64,000 nucleotides of DNA from Sapria himalayana (taxonomy: Eukaryota; Streptophyta; Magnoliopsida; Malpighiales; Rafflesiaceae): assembly GCA_029783825.1 (NCBI GenBank), contig JAREIK010002450.1, positions 1,736,539 through 1,800,538 on the forward strand, in the 5' to 3' direction. Numbering within the stretch: position 1 is the stretch's first letter; every line of letters starts with the position of its first letter. The notes beneath the pieces were generated by a model. The model searched no databases. It was not told where the DNA came from and saw only the letters and a list, made by a program, of their open reading frames with translations. Shown in pieces: positions 1 to 10,479 of this stretch. A program made the translations under genes and the position numbers.

Positions 1-1729
1 ATATAATATTAAATAATATTTTCAATAATAATGTCACTGTGAGTATATTTATATAAAGTTTTAATAAAGGTTTCATAGTTGAGATTGTTCAAGTTACTAT
101 ATATGAAAATCTTGCGTGTTAATAGTACAAGCATGGTTAAAAATAAAATGATACTCATTAGAATAAATTAAAATATATTAGACCATCCAATAAACTACAA
201 AAAAAATTATAGTTTATGTTAGTCAGCAGGCCTCAACCAAATATCGTTGAAACTCAATATTAATGATATTAGATTCATGTGTTGAGTACTAACATGTTAT
301 ATTAAATTTCATTATCAGTAAAATTATAATTAATATATCATATTGAGACGAAAGATTTTCTTTTTTTTTAATTCATTAAATTTTTTTATGATATATCAAA
401 TTTGTGTTTATCCATTTGCACTCTCATGCCCTGCATCATACTTAGGTGTATATGCAACATGAGTGGTATCTTTAATTAATATAGAGAATGCATATAATTT
501 AGTGATATAGATATTAAGATAAAAAAATATATATTTAAAATGTTGGACTATCAGTATCATTTTATATTTTTATTACTTAGCTACTTGTATAGATCTTAGG
601 ATTAAAAGTAAAAGGGTAGAAAATAAAATGAAATACAAATTTAGTTATTTTAATTGACTATAAGATGCAATGTATAAAATTTATAAATAATTAAAAAAAT
701 TATTTAAATATTACTAAAATAAATATAATCGATTAATTAAGCATTTGAGGCTAAAATTAGTATTGCATTCAAAAATGATTATTTTTCTATTTAGTTAGTT
801 ATATAAGTAAATAATAAGGTTGTTCATTGAATAAGAATTAATTATCGATATACTTAAATATCAAATATTTATTTTATCTTGTTCTAAAGTAATATAAAGA
901 ACTTAGAGATATTGAATTTATAGAGATCATACAAATCAATCTTTCTCATGCAATTTAAAATAAAACGTGATTTACTAATCTTTCTTTTTTTTATAGTTAT
1001 GAATATTATATCAAATAGGAAGACCAAACTATAACTATATATTATAGAAGCTTTGTCATATTTAAAGGATTGTATAAATTGATAGATAAGACTTAACGAT
1101 CAAGTTCAAGCACCACAATAAGTTGTAATTGATGATGCACACAATAAAACTTAGCTATAAAAATTAAAATTAATAAGACTAACATATGACAACCCTTATT
1201 ACTTTAAGTTTTAATGTATACATTTTATCATTTGCAATGTTTCTTAATTTTTTTATTTTAAAAAATTATGATGACAGTTTATATTTTGTGAGCTTCAAAG
1301 TTTGTATGTTTATAATATGTAATATTTTTTAACATATTTTAATTTATATTTTAATTATAAATTAAAGATTTTTTTAATGTTATTTAACCTTTTTTTATTT
1401 AGGACTAATCATCATCTCAGTTCAATGCCCTACCCAAGCCATGCATACGCCACGCTTGATTCGCTTGGTTTAAACTTAGGCTAGCTACAACTAGTCTTTT
1501 TTGCACATAGACTAGCCTGGGTTAGTTGTTCGTCGAGTCAAGTAGGTTCCATCCCAATGTGCTATTCTTGTTTGTATGTTCTGGTTCTACTTGACCCAAC
1601 ATGACTAGTATGACCCAATTTGTTATGGGGTCAATGTATCATGTTGGACTCCATGATATTTTGTCATTAGACATACTAATTAGGAAAACATACATGAACT
1701 TATTTGATCTCAAGTTTGCAGGACTCTAG
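1..1729. other. AT-rich intergenic sequence, no gene seen
   Basis: No coding region or structural RNA is recognisable. The stretch is A/T-rich with many short homopolymer runs. A slightly GC-richer patch at about 1400-1640 carries repeated GACCCAA and CTAGCCTGGG-like words. It resembles the subterminal parts of the hAT-like islands found elsewhere in the window, but no matching ends could be found. Confidence 0.5.
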
Positions 1730-2240
1730 ATCTCTTTTTCGCAATCACAATTATTTGTAATTATCCAAATATTCAAATTTGAATTGGATATCAACTTTAA
1801 TCAAGAAAAGATGTATGACAAAATTTTATACTATTTAGAAGCTAATTTTATCTCTTGAAAAATAACATGTAGACAATTATTTCTGGATCCAATACAGAAA
1901 CATAATTCTTAGTGATGATTATTATTAATTGTGAGATACATTAAATCTGGTACATACTCAAAGAAATTGAATATCCATTTTCTTTTTATTATTTTTTAGT
2001 ATGATAGTTAAAAATTGAATATAATCTCAAATATAGTATTTCACGAAAAAATAATTAACGAAACATATATATTGATTGTTTCTTTCTCTTAGAGAAGATT
2101 CACGATGAGATCATTGTTATGACATATATTCAGATCACAAAACTACTAATAGACATATTTAGATATGTATTGAAGAGACCCTGGCTCACTTTTTTTAATT
2201 TAATATTTTGGACTTGTACGCACTAGTTTGATGAGGAGTG
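1730..2240 (+). pseudogene. Ty1/copia relic D: end of RNase H
   Basis: This is the last part of a decayed copia polyprotein. The stretch from about 2030 to 2240 lines up with 12895-13110, the end of relic B. Both follow the pattern usual near the end of copia pol: a TKHI-type motif (here KHIYIDC), then a region where ADIFTK would stand (IDIF), then a degenerate Leu-Gly-Met-x-x-Ile-Tyr-Ala-Pro segment before the stop. Frameshifts and stops are frequent. No upstream RT or integrase survives here and no LTR could be assigned. Confidence 0.5.
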
Positions 2241-2671
2241 TTATAATATCTTTTTTTAATTTCTTTTTTATATTATGTTGATGGAATCATTCAATGTTTG
2301 AGCTACTCTAATAAGATTTGCTCATTATATAAGAGGGTTGTCTGCATGTTTTTTTTATTGATTATTATTATTTTTTAATATTTTTTGAGTTTTTATATAA
2401 ATAATATCCAACAACTCTCCTCTGAGTGACTATATCTTCCTCTAGTGTATGCCCTGAATTGAGGCTTTCATGTTTCTTCCTCTACTATGTCTAGTACCTC
2501 CTTGACTGTCAGTTAATACTATATAAGATATCTCTAGTAAATCTCAACAAATCTTGTATATATATTGAAAACTCCCACTCACTCATGACCTATTTGTTGA
2601 ATCATGAGAAATTGTTAGATAGTGACTAAAAAATACTATTTAAAGAAGCCACACAATCAATTTCACTCAAT
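2241..2671. other. AT-rich spacer, nothing recognised
   Basis: Poly-T-rich sequence follows the copia relic. It could include the relic's 3' LTR, but no second copy was found to support that. Confidence 0.4.
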
Positions 2672-2882
2672 CAAACATGTCAATCTTTGCCGACACGGTC
2701 TCCAAAAACATTTGACAAGCTGAGTGAATTAGATATAATGAGTAGTGACCTGCCGAAGCAGGCACGGTTGTTTGATCCTGGTCCAAGTATGCTTCTAGAC
2801 CGTGTCATGCTGGATTAGGCATGATTAATTCTAGTCGTGCCTCGTGTCGTGTCCAAACCTCCCTACCTACTTGACACCTCTA
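2672..2882. mobile_element. Short hAT-like non-autonomous element
   Basis: This is a GC-richer island of about 210 bp whose right end reads TTGACACCTCTA, the inverse of the TAGAGGTGTCAA terminus seen at the other islands. The left end, CAAACATGTCAA, is a degenerate match. The interior has CACGG, GGCACGG and CGTGTC words typical of this family. The flanking 8-mers (CACTCAAT and TTATCATA) do not match, so the target duplication is lost or the left boundary is wrong. Confidence 0.5.
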
Positions 2883-3130
2883 TTATCATACCATTGGCAC
2901 ACCACTCTTAACCATTTGTGCACAACATTGAAATAGTGGCCATTGATGCATAGCAATTGTGCACACCTATACATAATAATTGTGCATAGTAATCATGCAT
3001 ATTAATAGAGTGTATTTTTCTGTCTTCCAAAATGTGCATACACTATGCTAATACAATACAAACATTTCTCTCTCTAGAGTTTGTAACCTTTCAACCTTGT
3101 TATGATACCATATAAAAATTCAAGAACAAT
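2883..3130 (-). repeat. GTGCAC-rich repeat ending in a PBS-like motif
   Basis: Repeated TTGTGCACA and ATTGTGCATA words are followed at about 3100-3118 by GTTATGATACCATATAAA. Read on the minus strand this is TTTATATGGTATCATAAC, which resembles the junction of an LTR with an initiator-Met-tRNA primer site. A similar junction with similar GTGCA-rich sequence occurs in the opposite orientation at 9229. This may be a fragment of a non-autonomous LTR element; no second LTR was found. Confidence 0.35.
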
Positions 3131-4289
3131 GTAAAAAAATAATAACACTCAATAAAAGTACATACATATAATACTCTTGCATAATGGACAAATCCTATTC
3201 AGGCAACTCATACATTTGACACTCTGATTAACATAACATAAAAAACAAATAAAAAATAAAAGACAGCAATAAATTTCAAAGAAGAGATCAAAAATACTAC
3301 ATACTATTAAGGAGGAGAGGACGACTATTAGAGTCATCATGAGATTCTCATAGAATTCTCCCTTTGTGACCCTTACCAAAAATAAATTTACAGAATTCAT
3401 TGCTAATTAGACTGTAATAAACAATTCCTAGTCTTTAATATTATTTTCCTTCTGACTCATTGTTCTTACTTCAAACTATTAGGTTACTGACTCAAAAGTC
3501 AACAATCACATTACAGATAATTATTTTATTTTCATTATTTTTTCTATCATTACAGATAATAGTCAATGGTATGTCATCCAAAATCATTATGTCAGCATCC
3601 AACTTGGTTCCTTAATATTTTTATATATTTTATTTATTCATGGTTGTCCACCTAGCCATTTTTTAGTGATTTATTTTTATAGGTAACTTAGTATTGATTT
3701 TATTTTTTTTTCATTGATATTTATTTATAAAATCAAAATACTTTGAGGAATATATCTTTTGTGATTGAGTAGATAACCAATATATTCATATTTCTATGAT
3801 AAAATATCTCATTATAAATTTGAGTTTTATAAACACACTGCTTATCCATTTTTGATTTGGTCAATTTTATTACAGACCAAGTTGAAAATATTGAATCATA
3901 ATATTAGAGATGTCTTTACACTAAAATATGAGACATACCATTTAAGATACTAAAATTTCAGATCATATCCACCAGAGCAATGTGGGTAATGACACATTTG
4001 ATATGATATATTAAAAAATACGAGGACCAAATAAAAAATGAAAACAAAAAAAAAATAAAAATTTTATAACATTTAATGATGATTGCATACGATTTACATG
4101 GTTGATTATTCTCTATTTTAGATCATATATTTTTTTTAATATTTCAATCATTTCATAAAAAAATATAAAATTAGTTTTATAAAAATATAAAAAAAATTAG
4201 AACTAACAAAATATTAAAAAACATGTTTAGTTTCATCAATAATTGTACTAATCACGAGATTCAACATTAACATTCTTGTGTTGCCATAT
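3131..4289. other. AT-rich sequence without recognised features
   Basis: A minus-strand open frame of 83 codons at 3149-3400 is hydrophobic and low in complexity and matches no family I know. I do not regard it as a gene. The rest is A/T-rich spacer leading into copia relic A. Confidence 0.5.
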
Positions 4290-6048
4290 CCTACCAGAAT
4301 AGTATTACAAAAAAAAAAAATACATATTTAGTTGAGGAAACTAAAACATTTTTCTTTGAAAAAAGTATTATAAAGTTTTTTTTAAAGATATAACGATAAT
4401 CACAAACTACTTCATCAAATGAAGATTTTCTTCTATCCTTTCTCATATTGTTCCCATTCATATTATGTATATAGGAGAATACTTATTTTGTTCAAGATCT
4501 CTAACCAAGTCAAGATAAGATAGTACCTAGGGCTTTAAAGTGTATCTTTCTTTGTTGCTTCGGTACCCAAAAAGGTTACAAACATTTTTTTTACTAAAAT
4601 TTGGAATAAGTATTAGTGATTGCAAACATTATCATCTTTGTGCATAACTTTTTTGTTAACAAGCTATGAGAGAATTTTTTTACTAAAAATAAGAAAACTA
4701 AAGATATATTTAAACATATTACTTTTTCTTACTTCGCTACAATCTCACTTGGGCCTCTAGCTATGAGAGAGTCACGTGTCGGTTACATTTGAACTTATTC
4801 CATATTATTATAATACTTTTATTAAGTAATCATATGTGCCAAGTATATAACATATCAACTTTAGAAAAAGTGAGATTTCGCAAAATAGGAAATCTCTCTT
4901 GAGTCCAGATAATTTAGTATTCCATGAGTTTACACCTATTCTAACCCAAAATGATTCAAAAATTGAAAGGCTTGACAAATCATCACTTAAAATTGATAGT
5001 AAGAGAAGAGGACATAAACATCTTATTCAAAGCAGAGAAAAATATTCCGAGAAGTCATGTAATCCTAGTCATCTCTTTTGATCTTTTTTTTGATCACTCT
5101 TTGAAATAAATAAAATAGTTATATGCAATACTCAAAAAGATATATAATATCTCTTTTTAAGATATTATATCTCCTAGAAATGTACATGCCATATTTGAGG
5201 ACATATATAATTTACTCTAATGAAACTTATAAACTAATTACTCAGCCTTAAAGAATATTTGTTGGTTGAAATTATATGTTCACTATAAAGAATGACCTAG
5301 ATGAGAAAAAAAAATCATCTTAAAGGAAAGCTTATTATGAGGAAATTTAATCAGACATCAGGTATGTTTTACAAAAATATTCTCTCTTTCATGGAAAAGA
5401 TGATCTCCATATTAATTCTTATTTCATTGATGATATCTCACAGATATACATCAATTAGATGTAAATAATAATTGTTTTCAAGATAACATTGATGAGAAAA
5501 TATATATGAACTTAAGTTTCAAGTAGTATATTTAAACTTAGTTTGCAAGTTGATAAAGATAATGTAGAGCCTGAAGCAGTCATCGAAAGTCCAATTTTCA
5601 AGATTTTCATATACAATCACTATATTTAGATGACACGAGTATGAACTTAAGTTTCTTTATTATTTTCAAAATTTTCATCATTACTACATATTTTTTATTA
5701 CTAGAAATTATGAGCTGAGAATCACTCAACTCAATTAGCATCTTCAATTACAAATTTCATACAAAAAACTTGAGACTCAAATACTTTATTGAGATATTTG
5801 TAGTCTACTTCATAAGAAAGATTATGTTGCCACAAATAACATATGTATTTGATACTTTCACAGAGATTAGTTTTTTGAGTTATGTTCTAGTAAATACTCC
5901 AATTGAACTAAATAATAATTTTTTATCTAATACAACTCTTTCAGTTGACCCTACTACTCATAAAAAAATTATGACAAATATTAACTATATGACTATTATC
6001 AATCATAAAAAAAGATTGATTATTACTCAAATAAAAGATTTAAAATAA
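4290..6048 (+). pseudogene. Ty1/copia relic A: integrase tail to reverse transcriptase
   Basis: This is a decayed copia polyprotein on the plus strand. The clearest parts are at 5457-5520, where the frame reads LDVNN followed by IDEKIYMNL, matching the copia RT pattern LDVNNAFLHGDL-EEVYM-LP, and the open frame ending at 6048. That frame contains VNTPIELN and VDPTTHKKIM, matching the end of RT where families have a DTPMELN-like motif and VDP-x-x-YRRLVG. The upstream part (about 4300-5100) aligns with the same segments of relics B and C but cannot be read as a continuous domain. It is non-functional and has no assignable LTRs. Confidence 0.6.
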
Positions 6049-6070
6049 GATTATTATTATAATTTATATT

Positions 6071-6536
6071 TCTACAACAAATCAATCAATAAATATTTTT
6101 ATAAAAATCTAAAATAAAAGTCATCTTATTTTTCTCTTTCAAGCTTGGTGTTCTTAATATTTATGCATTAATTTGAAAAAAATATTATAAATTACAAATA
6201 CATTTTTTTTCTTTTTTTTTCTACTTACTTACATTATAGATATAAGCATCCAATATATAGGCAACCCCAATCCAAATAGACCTTATTTAAGGGCTCTTAC
6301 TAGTACATTCCTATAACATATCAATCAATAAATATTTTTATAAATATCTTAAATAAGCATCATCTTATTTTTCCCATTCAAGCTTGGTTTTCTTAATATT
6401 TATGGACCAATTTGAAAGGAATATTTACAACTATTTTTTTTTATTTTTTTTCTACTTAATTATATTATAAATAAAAGCATCCAGTATATGTTATCCCAAT
6501 CTGAATAGGCCTTATTTAAGGGCTCCCACTAGTAAT
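6071..6536. repeat. Tandem duplication, unit about 239 bp
   Basis: Two imperfect head-to-tail copies lie at about 6071-6305 and 6310-6536. Shared landmarks, in order, are ATCAATCAATAAATATTT, TCAAGCTTGGT, TTAATATTTATG, a poly-T run, and CTTATTTAAGGGCTC followed by ACTAGTA. The offset between ATCAATCAAT in the two copies is 239 bp. No coding content is seen. Confidence 0.8.
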
Positions 6537-7129
6537 AAGGCATTTTTTTGAACCAAGAACTTTTATACAAAAAACTAAAAAATATAGCAGGATATACATC
6601 AAATTGATTATTTACCTAAATACATCATTGAGCTAACAAAAAATATGACAGATTAAAAAAATATATGTTAGAATTGGCGATGCATGTCAATGTCTAAGCA
6701 TTATTTTAAAAAATTAGCTTTTAGAACTAAAAAAATAAAAAACTAAATTATGTTAATTATTTAATTATAAATAATTTGATTAGATATTATATTTTTCATA
6801 ATAATGTAATCTAATTATTTCGCATAACTCTGCATGTTTGAGCAGTGAGCTATGCTTATATTGCCGATCCTAAGTCTAATTAAAATAGAAGGGTGTGCAT
6901 GTATGGTGTTGGTGTGTGTGGGTGTATCATTCGTATGTGAGCTATGCTTACATTGACAATCCCAAACTAAAGGAAAAAGGTGGGGTCAGGCAGACAACTT
7001 ATAAGCGAAGAAATCCTAAATGAGATTAGTTAGTAAAATAATTAATAATTTTTTTTTGAAAGATTTAGGTGAATAAGTGCAAAATATACCAATGAAAAAA
7101 AAAATTCATAATTTATACACTTAAACGAG
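6537..7129. other. AT-rich spacer, possible 5' part of the LINE relic
   Basis: No gene is recognised. GTGAGCTATGCTTA occurs twice (about 6845 and 6938) with similar sequence after it, a short internal duplication. This could be the eroded 5' part of the LINE that follows, but no endonuclease motif can be read here. Confidence 0.4.
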
Positions 7130-9190
7130 CATATAAGGATAAGTAATAGGGTCATGCGAGATACTATGTAGAATATAAGTTTTGGAAAAAAAAAATGCAA
7201 AGAACAATCTTAGATTATATTTAAGCTTATAATTTTTCTATAGCTAATATTTACTTTAGTAAGAGAGAGAAACAATTGATGACATTCAAAAATTATTTTA
7301 ATAAGAGTCAAATAATTTTTTTTCTTAGTAGAATAGAAGATATGATAAAATAGTATGCAAATACTATAAAATAATAATAGATAAGAATCTAATCATTCAA
7401 CATAAATTAGTCATAATTGATTCGCATATTAGAAACTACAATTATTGAAAAAACTTCAAATAAGTGTCTAAAATAAAAAGGTAAATTCTAAAAGAAAAAG
7501 CAATAAGTATTTTTAGAAAAAAAAAAAATTAGACAATGAAGTTTAATAGATCTTTGGGCGTAAATGTAAATATCACATAAAATAAAATGACAAGTTACAT
7601 AAAAAATATCAAAAGAGATTTTATGTATGTCTAAAAAAAACAATTACTCGCATTAAAGAAACATTGTTTTAAAAATTTGAGGTTCAATAAACTATAAAGA
7701 AAAAATAAATTTGTTTTAAAAGAAATATAAAATAACAAAAATAAAGACATTATTAAATTTGTATAAGAAAGCAAAAAGAAAGCTAACAAATAGTAATCAA
7801 AATTAAGTTTAACTCATATGAATAGTTGTATGATAAATTTTATAAAGTAGAAAAGAAAAAATAATAATTATAAGTTGACAAGGATGAAGAACAAGAATAG
7901 TAAAGATATTGATAATTAAAATAATCAAATATTAATAAAAAATAAAGATGTCAGAGATATCGAAGATATATTTTCATGATATTCCAAATAAGTTCGTGAA
8001 TTATAATTTAAATATTGAGAATTGTTGAAGATTAAACAACTTTAGATATATAACCAAGTTATTAGAATAAAATTCATGAATGAGTTATGAGAGTGAAAAA
8101 TATGATTAATTGACTAAATTGTTTAACAAAATCATGATGACTAGAGAGACGTTGAATGAAGAGAAAAAAAATATTATAATTCTTATTTTTAAAAATTAAA
8201 AAGATATTCAAAATTATAATAAATATCAAAGTATTAAACTTATGAGCTATACTATGAAATTTAAAAAAATATAATGAACACAAATTTAAAAAACAAGAAT
8301 TCTAGAGAATCAATTTAAATTATTGATTTTGAGGAAGTTTATGAGAATCTCAAGAGACTTAAATTAATGGATATTATAAAAAAAAATATCAAATATATAT
8401 ATTGAATTAATCAATGATTTAAATGATGGAGTGATATCCAGAATTAGATTTATTCAAGGCATCACTCATGAGTTTCTAATAATTATGAGTCTACATCAAG
8501 GATTATCACTCAGACCTTATATTTTTGTGTCAATTATAGATTAATTGACAAGAGACTTCCAAAAAGAAATCTCTGAGTGCATATTATTTATAGATAATAT
8601 ATTATTGATTAATGAGATAGAAGACTTATAAAATATGAAACTAAAAATTTAGAGAATTTTACTTGAATCCAAGAGATTTAGAATTAATCAAACAAGATAA
8701 GATACTTAAAAATGAATTTAGGCATATTAAGAGTGATAATAATATAATAATTAGAATGAAAAAACAAAATATATTAAATATCAATCAATTTAGATATTTA
8801 GGGTCTATATTAAATATAGATGGATAGATAAAATTTTGACAAAAATTGATCTTAGATGAGAATAATGAGATAGATATATGGTAAGACAAAATTATAATAT
8901 TTGAAATAAATTTATAAACAAAGATTTAAATAATTATTATGGATAATAAGATAAGCAAAAATTATTTGAGATAATTTGATCATGTCTAATGCAGACCTCC
9001 AAGTATATCGAATAGGAAATATGAGGCTATTATAGTATAGATTGACCTATAAGAAAGCCTATAAGAAATTAGATAGAAATTATTAAAAAAAGATTAACTA
9101 AAGATTTAACAATTAAAATTAATTAGAAAAAAAAATCATACAACCAACTCTCAGTTATTGAAATAAGACTTAAGTGATGATGATGAATTT
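7130..9190 (+). pseudogene. Decayed LINE: endonuclease tail and reverse transcriptase
   Basis: This is a non-LTR retrotransposon relic. A frame from about 7244 reads ANIYFSKREKQLMTFK, then KSQIIFFLSR and IIQHKLV, matching the C-terminal part of the APE-type endonuclease in a common plant LINE family. RT follows at about 8120-8330 with LTKLFNKIM, KDIQNY and SIKLMSYTMK, then IDFEEVYENL. From about 8470 come LHQGLSLRPYIF and ILFIDNILLIN, where FADDIVLID is expected, so the RT active site is damaged. FRYLGSILN (8795) and LRxFDHVQCRPP (8965) mark the C-terminal region. The palm segment after NQF seems to be deleted. The element ends near a GATGATGATGA run, a microsatellite-type tail as in RTE-like LINEs. 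The RTE assignment rests on remembered family sequence. Confidence 0.7.
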
Positions 9191-9228
9191 AATTATTTTG
9201 TATGTTTAGTTAATTTATTAAAGCTTTA

Positions 9229-9560
9229 TATGGTATCAAAGTTAGGCGTTAGTTTTTTTTTTTTTTTTTTTTGCACATTGATAACTTGCAAGGAACAATG
9301 CACTTGCACAGTAGGTGTGCACGATGGCTGTGCAATATTGTCATGCACAGTGTAGGCACATACATAGTACAAGCACATAAAGGCATATAATACAGGGGAG
9401 TGTGGTGGAGGTGATGACCTTTGATGCATGGGGTAGGTGTGTGGAGTGCATTGTAATTTTTTATTCTCTCAAAAAATGCTAGCCACCATTGACGATGGCA
9501 AGAACGAAGTATGGCCGATGGCATTGGTAACGAGGATGATAGAGAAGATGAAGACCATCA
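9229..9560 (+). repeat. PBS-like junction, poly-T and GTGCAC-rich repeat
   Basis: TATGGTATCAAAG at 9229 resembles an initiator-Met primer-binding site. A T run of more than 20 follows, then GTGCA-rich sequence with AACAATGCACTTGCACAG and related words. The combination mirrors 2883-3130 in inverted orientation, which suggests two fragments of one repeat family. The overlapping minus-strand open frames here are low in complexity and look accidental. Confidence 0.35.
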
Positions 9561-10479
9561 ACAGGAGTAAAAGGTAGTTAGGTTTTTGGAATTTTATGTG
9601 TTAAAAAAAAGGCTATTGGGTGTGGCATGTATGTGGCATGTATGAATTATTGAAACAGACGAAAATGGATGAGAGTCTCAATCCAATGTACATATTACAG
9701 AAGAATAGAACACACCAAAGAAAGTTGTTGAATTTTATTCCTAAAGATGATACTGGAAGCATTACTCATTAGTGAAAGAGACAGACTAATTACCAGAGCC
9801 ATCTAATATCCATTTGCCTTGATTCTTACTAGAAATGAGTACAAAACTCTTCTCTAAAATAGTTATAGATCATTTTATTCTTTTATGTATCACTGGTTGT
9901 CAGGCATAGCAATGGAGTGGGGTGGGATGTGGCTCGAGTGTACCTCCCAAACATGGTAATGTGACCCGTTACTTGAGATTAAGTAAGTTAGATTATATAT
10001 TTTTTTCCTCTAAGGTAGGATCACATTTTAGATATATGAGTATTTTTGACATATTACTAGTACATTTTCAAAATGGACACTCATCAATGACCAAATTAAA
10101 ATATTTTACTCTAGTCTTAAGAATATGTTAACCATAGAATAAAACATGTCAGCTAGACAATCTTATCAAAGCTTCTTATCATATATATCAGTCTAATTTA
10201 AATATGAACACATTTAATCTGATATACTTAGGTATATGAAAAATTAGTTGAGATATGACCAAATAAAAATTTAAGTATCTGATCATTTTTATTAATAACT
10301 ACTCGAGATATATCGAGATGTATCACTTTTGATGAATCACAAGTATTTTCTAATTTTCATATTTTTCCCAAAAAAGATAAAAATTCAATTAATACAAAAT
10401 ATTAAAAAATAAAAAAAAATAATTTATTAAATATATATGTCAGATCAATTTAACATATATTATATGAATCATATGATTA
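9561..10479. other. No recognised feature
   Basis: The sequence is moderately AT-rich between the poly-T repeat and copia relic B. A 69-codon frame at 9922-10131 matches no known family. Part of it may be the eroded gag/protease portion of relic B, but I could not read any motif. Confidence 0.4.

Noticed and set aside
3149..3400. 83-codon minus-strand frame with hydrophobic sequence and several Cys
   Set aside because: Low complexity and AT-driven; it lacks a plausible domain or neighbour.
9226..9524. Two overlapping minus-strand frames ending in poly-Lys
   Set aside because: They read through a poly-T run and GTGCA-rich repeat; they have no known motif.
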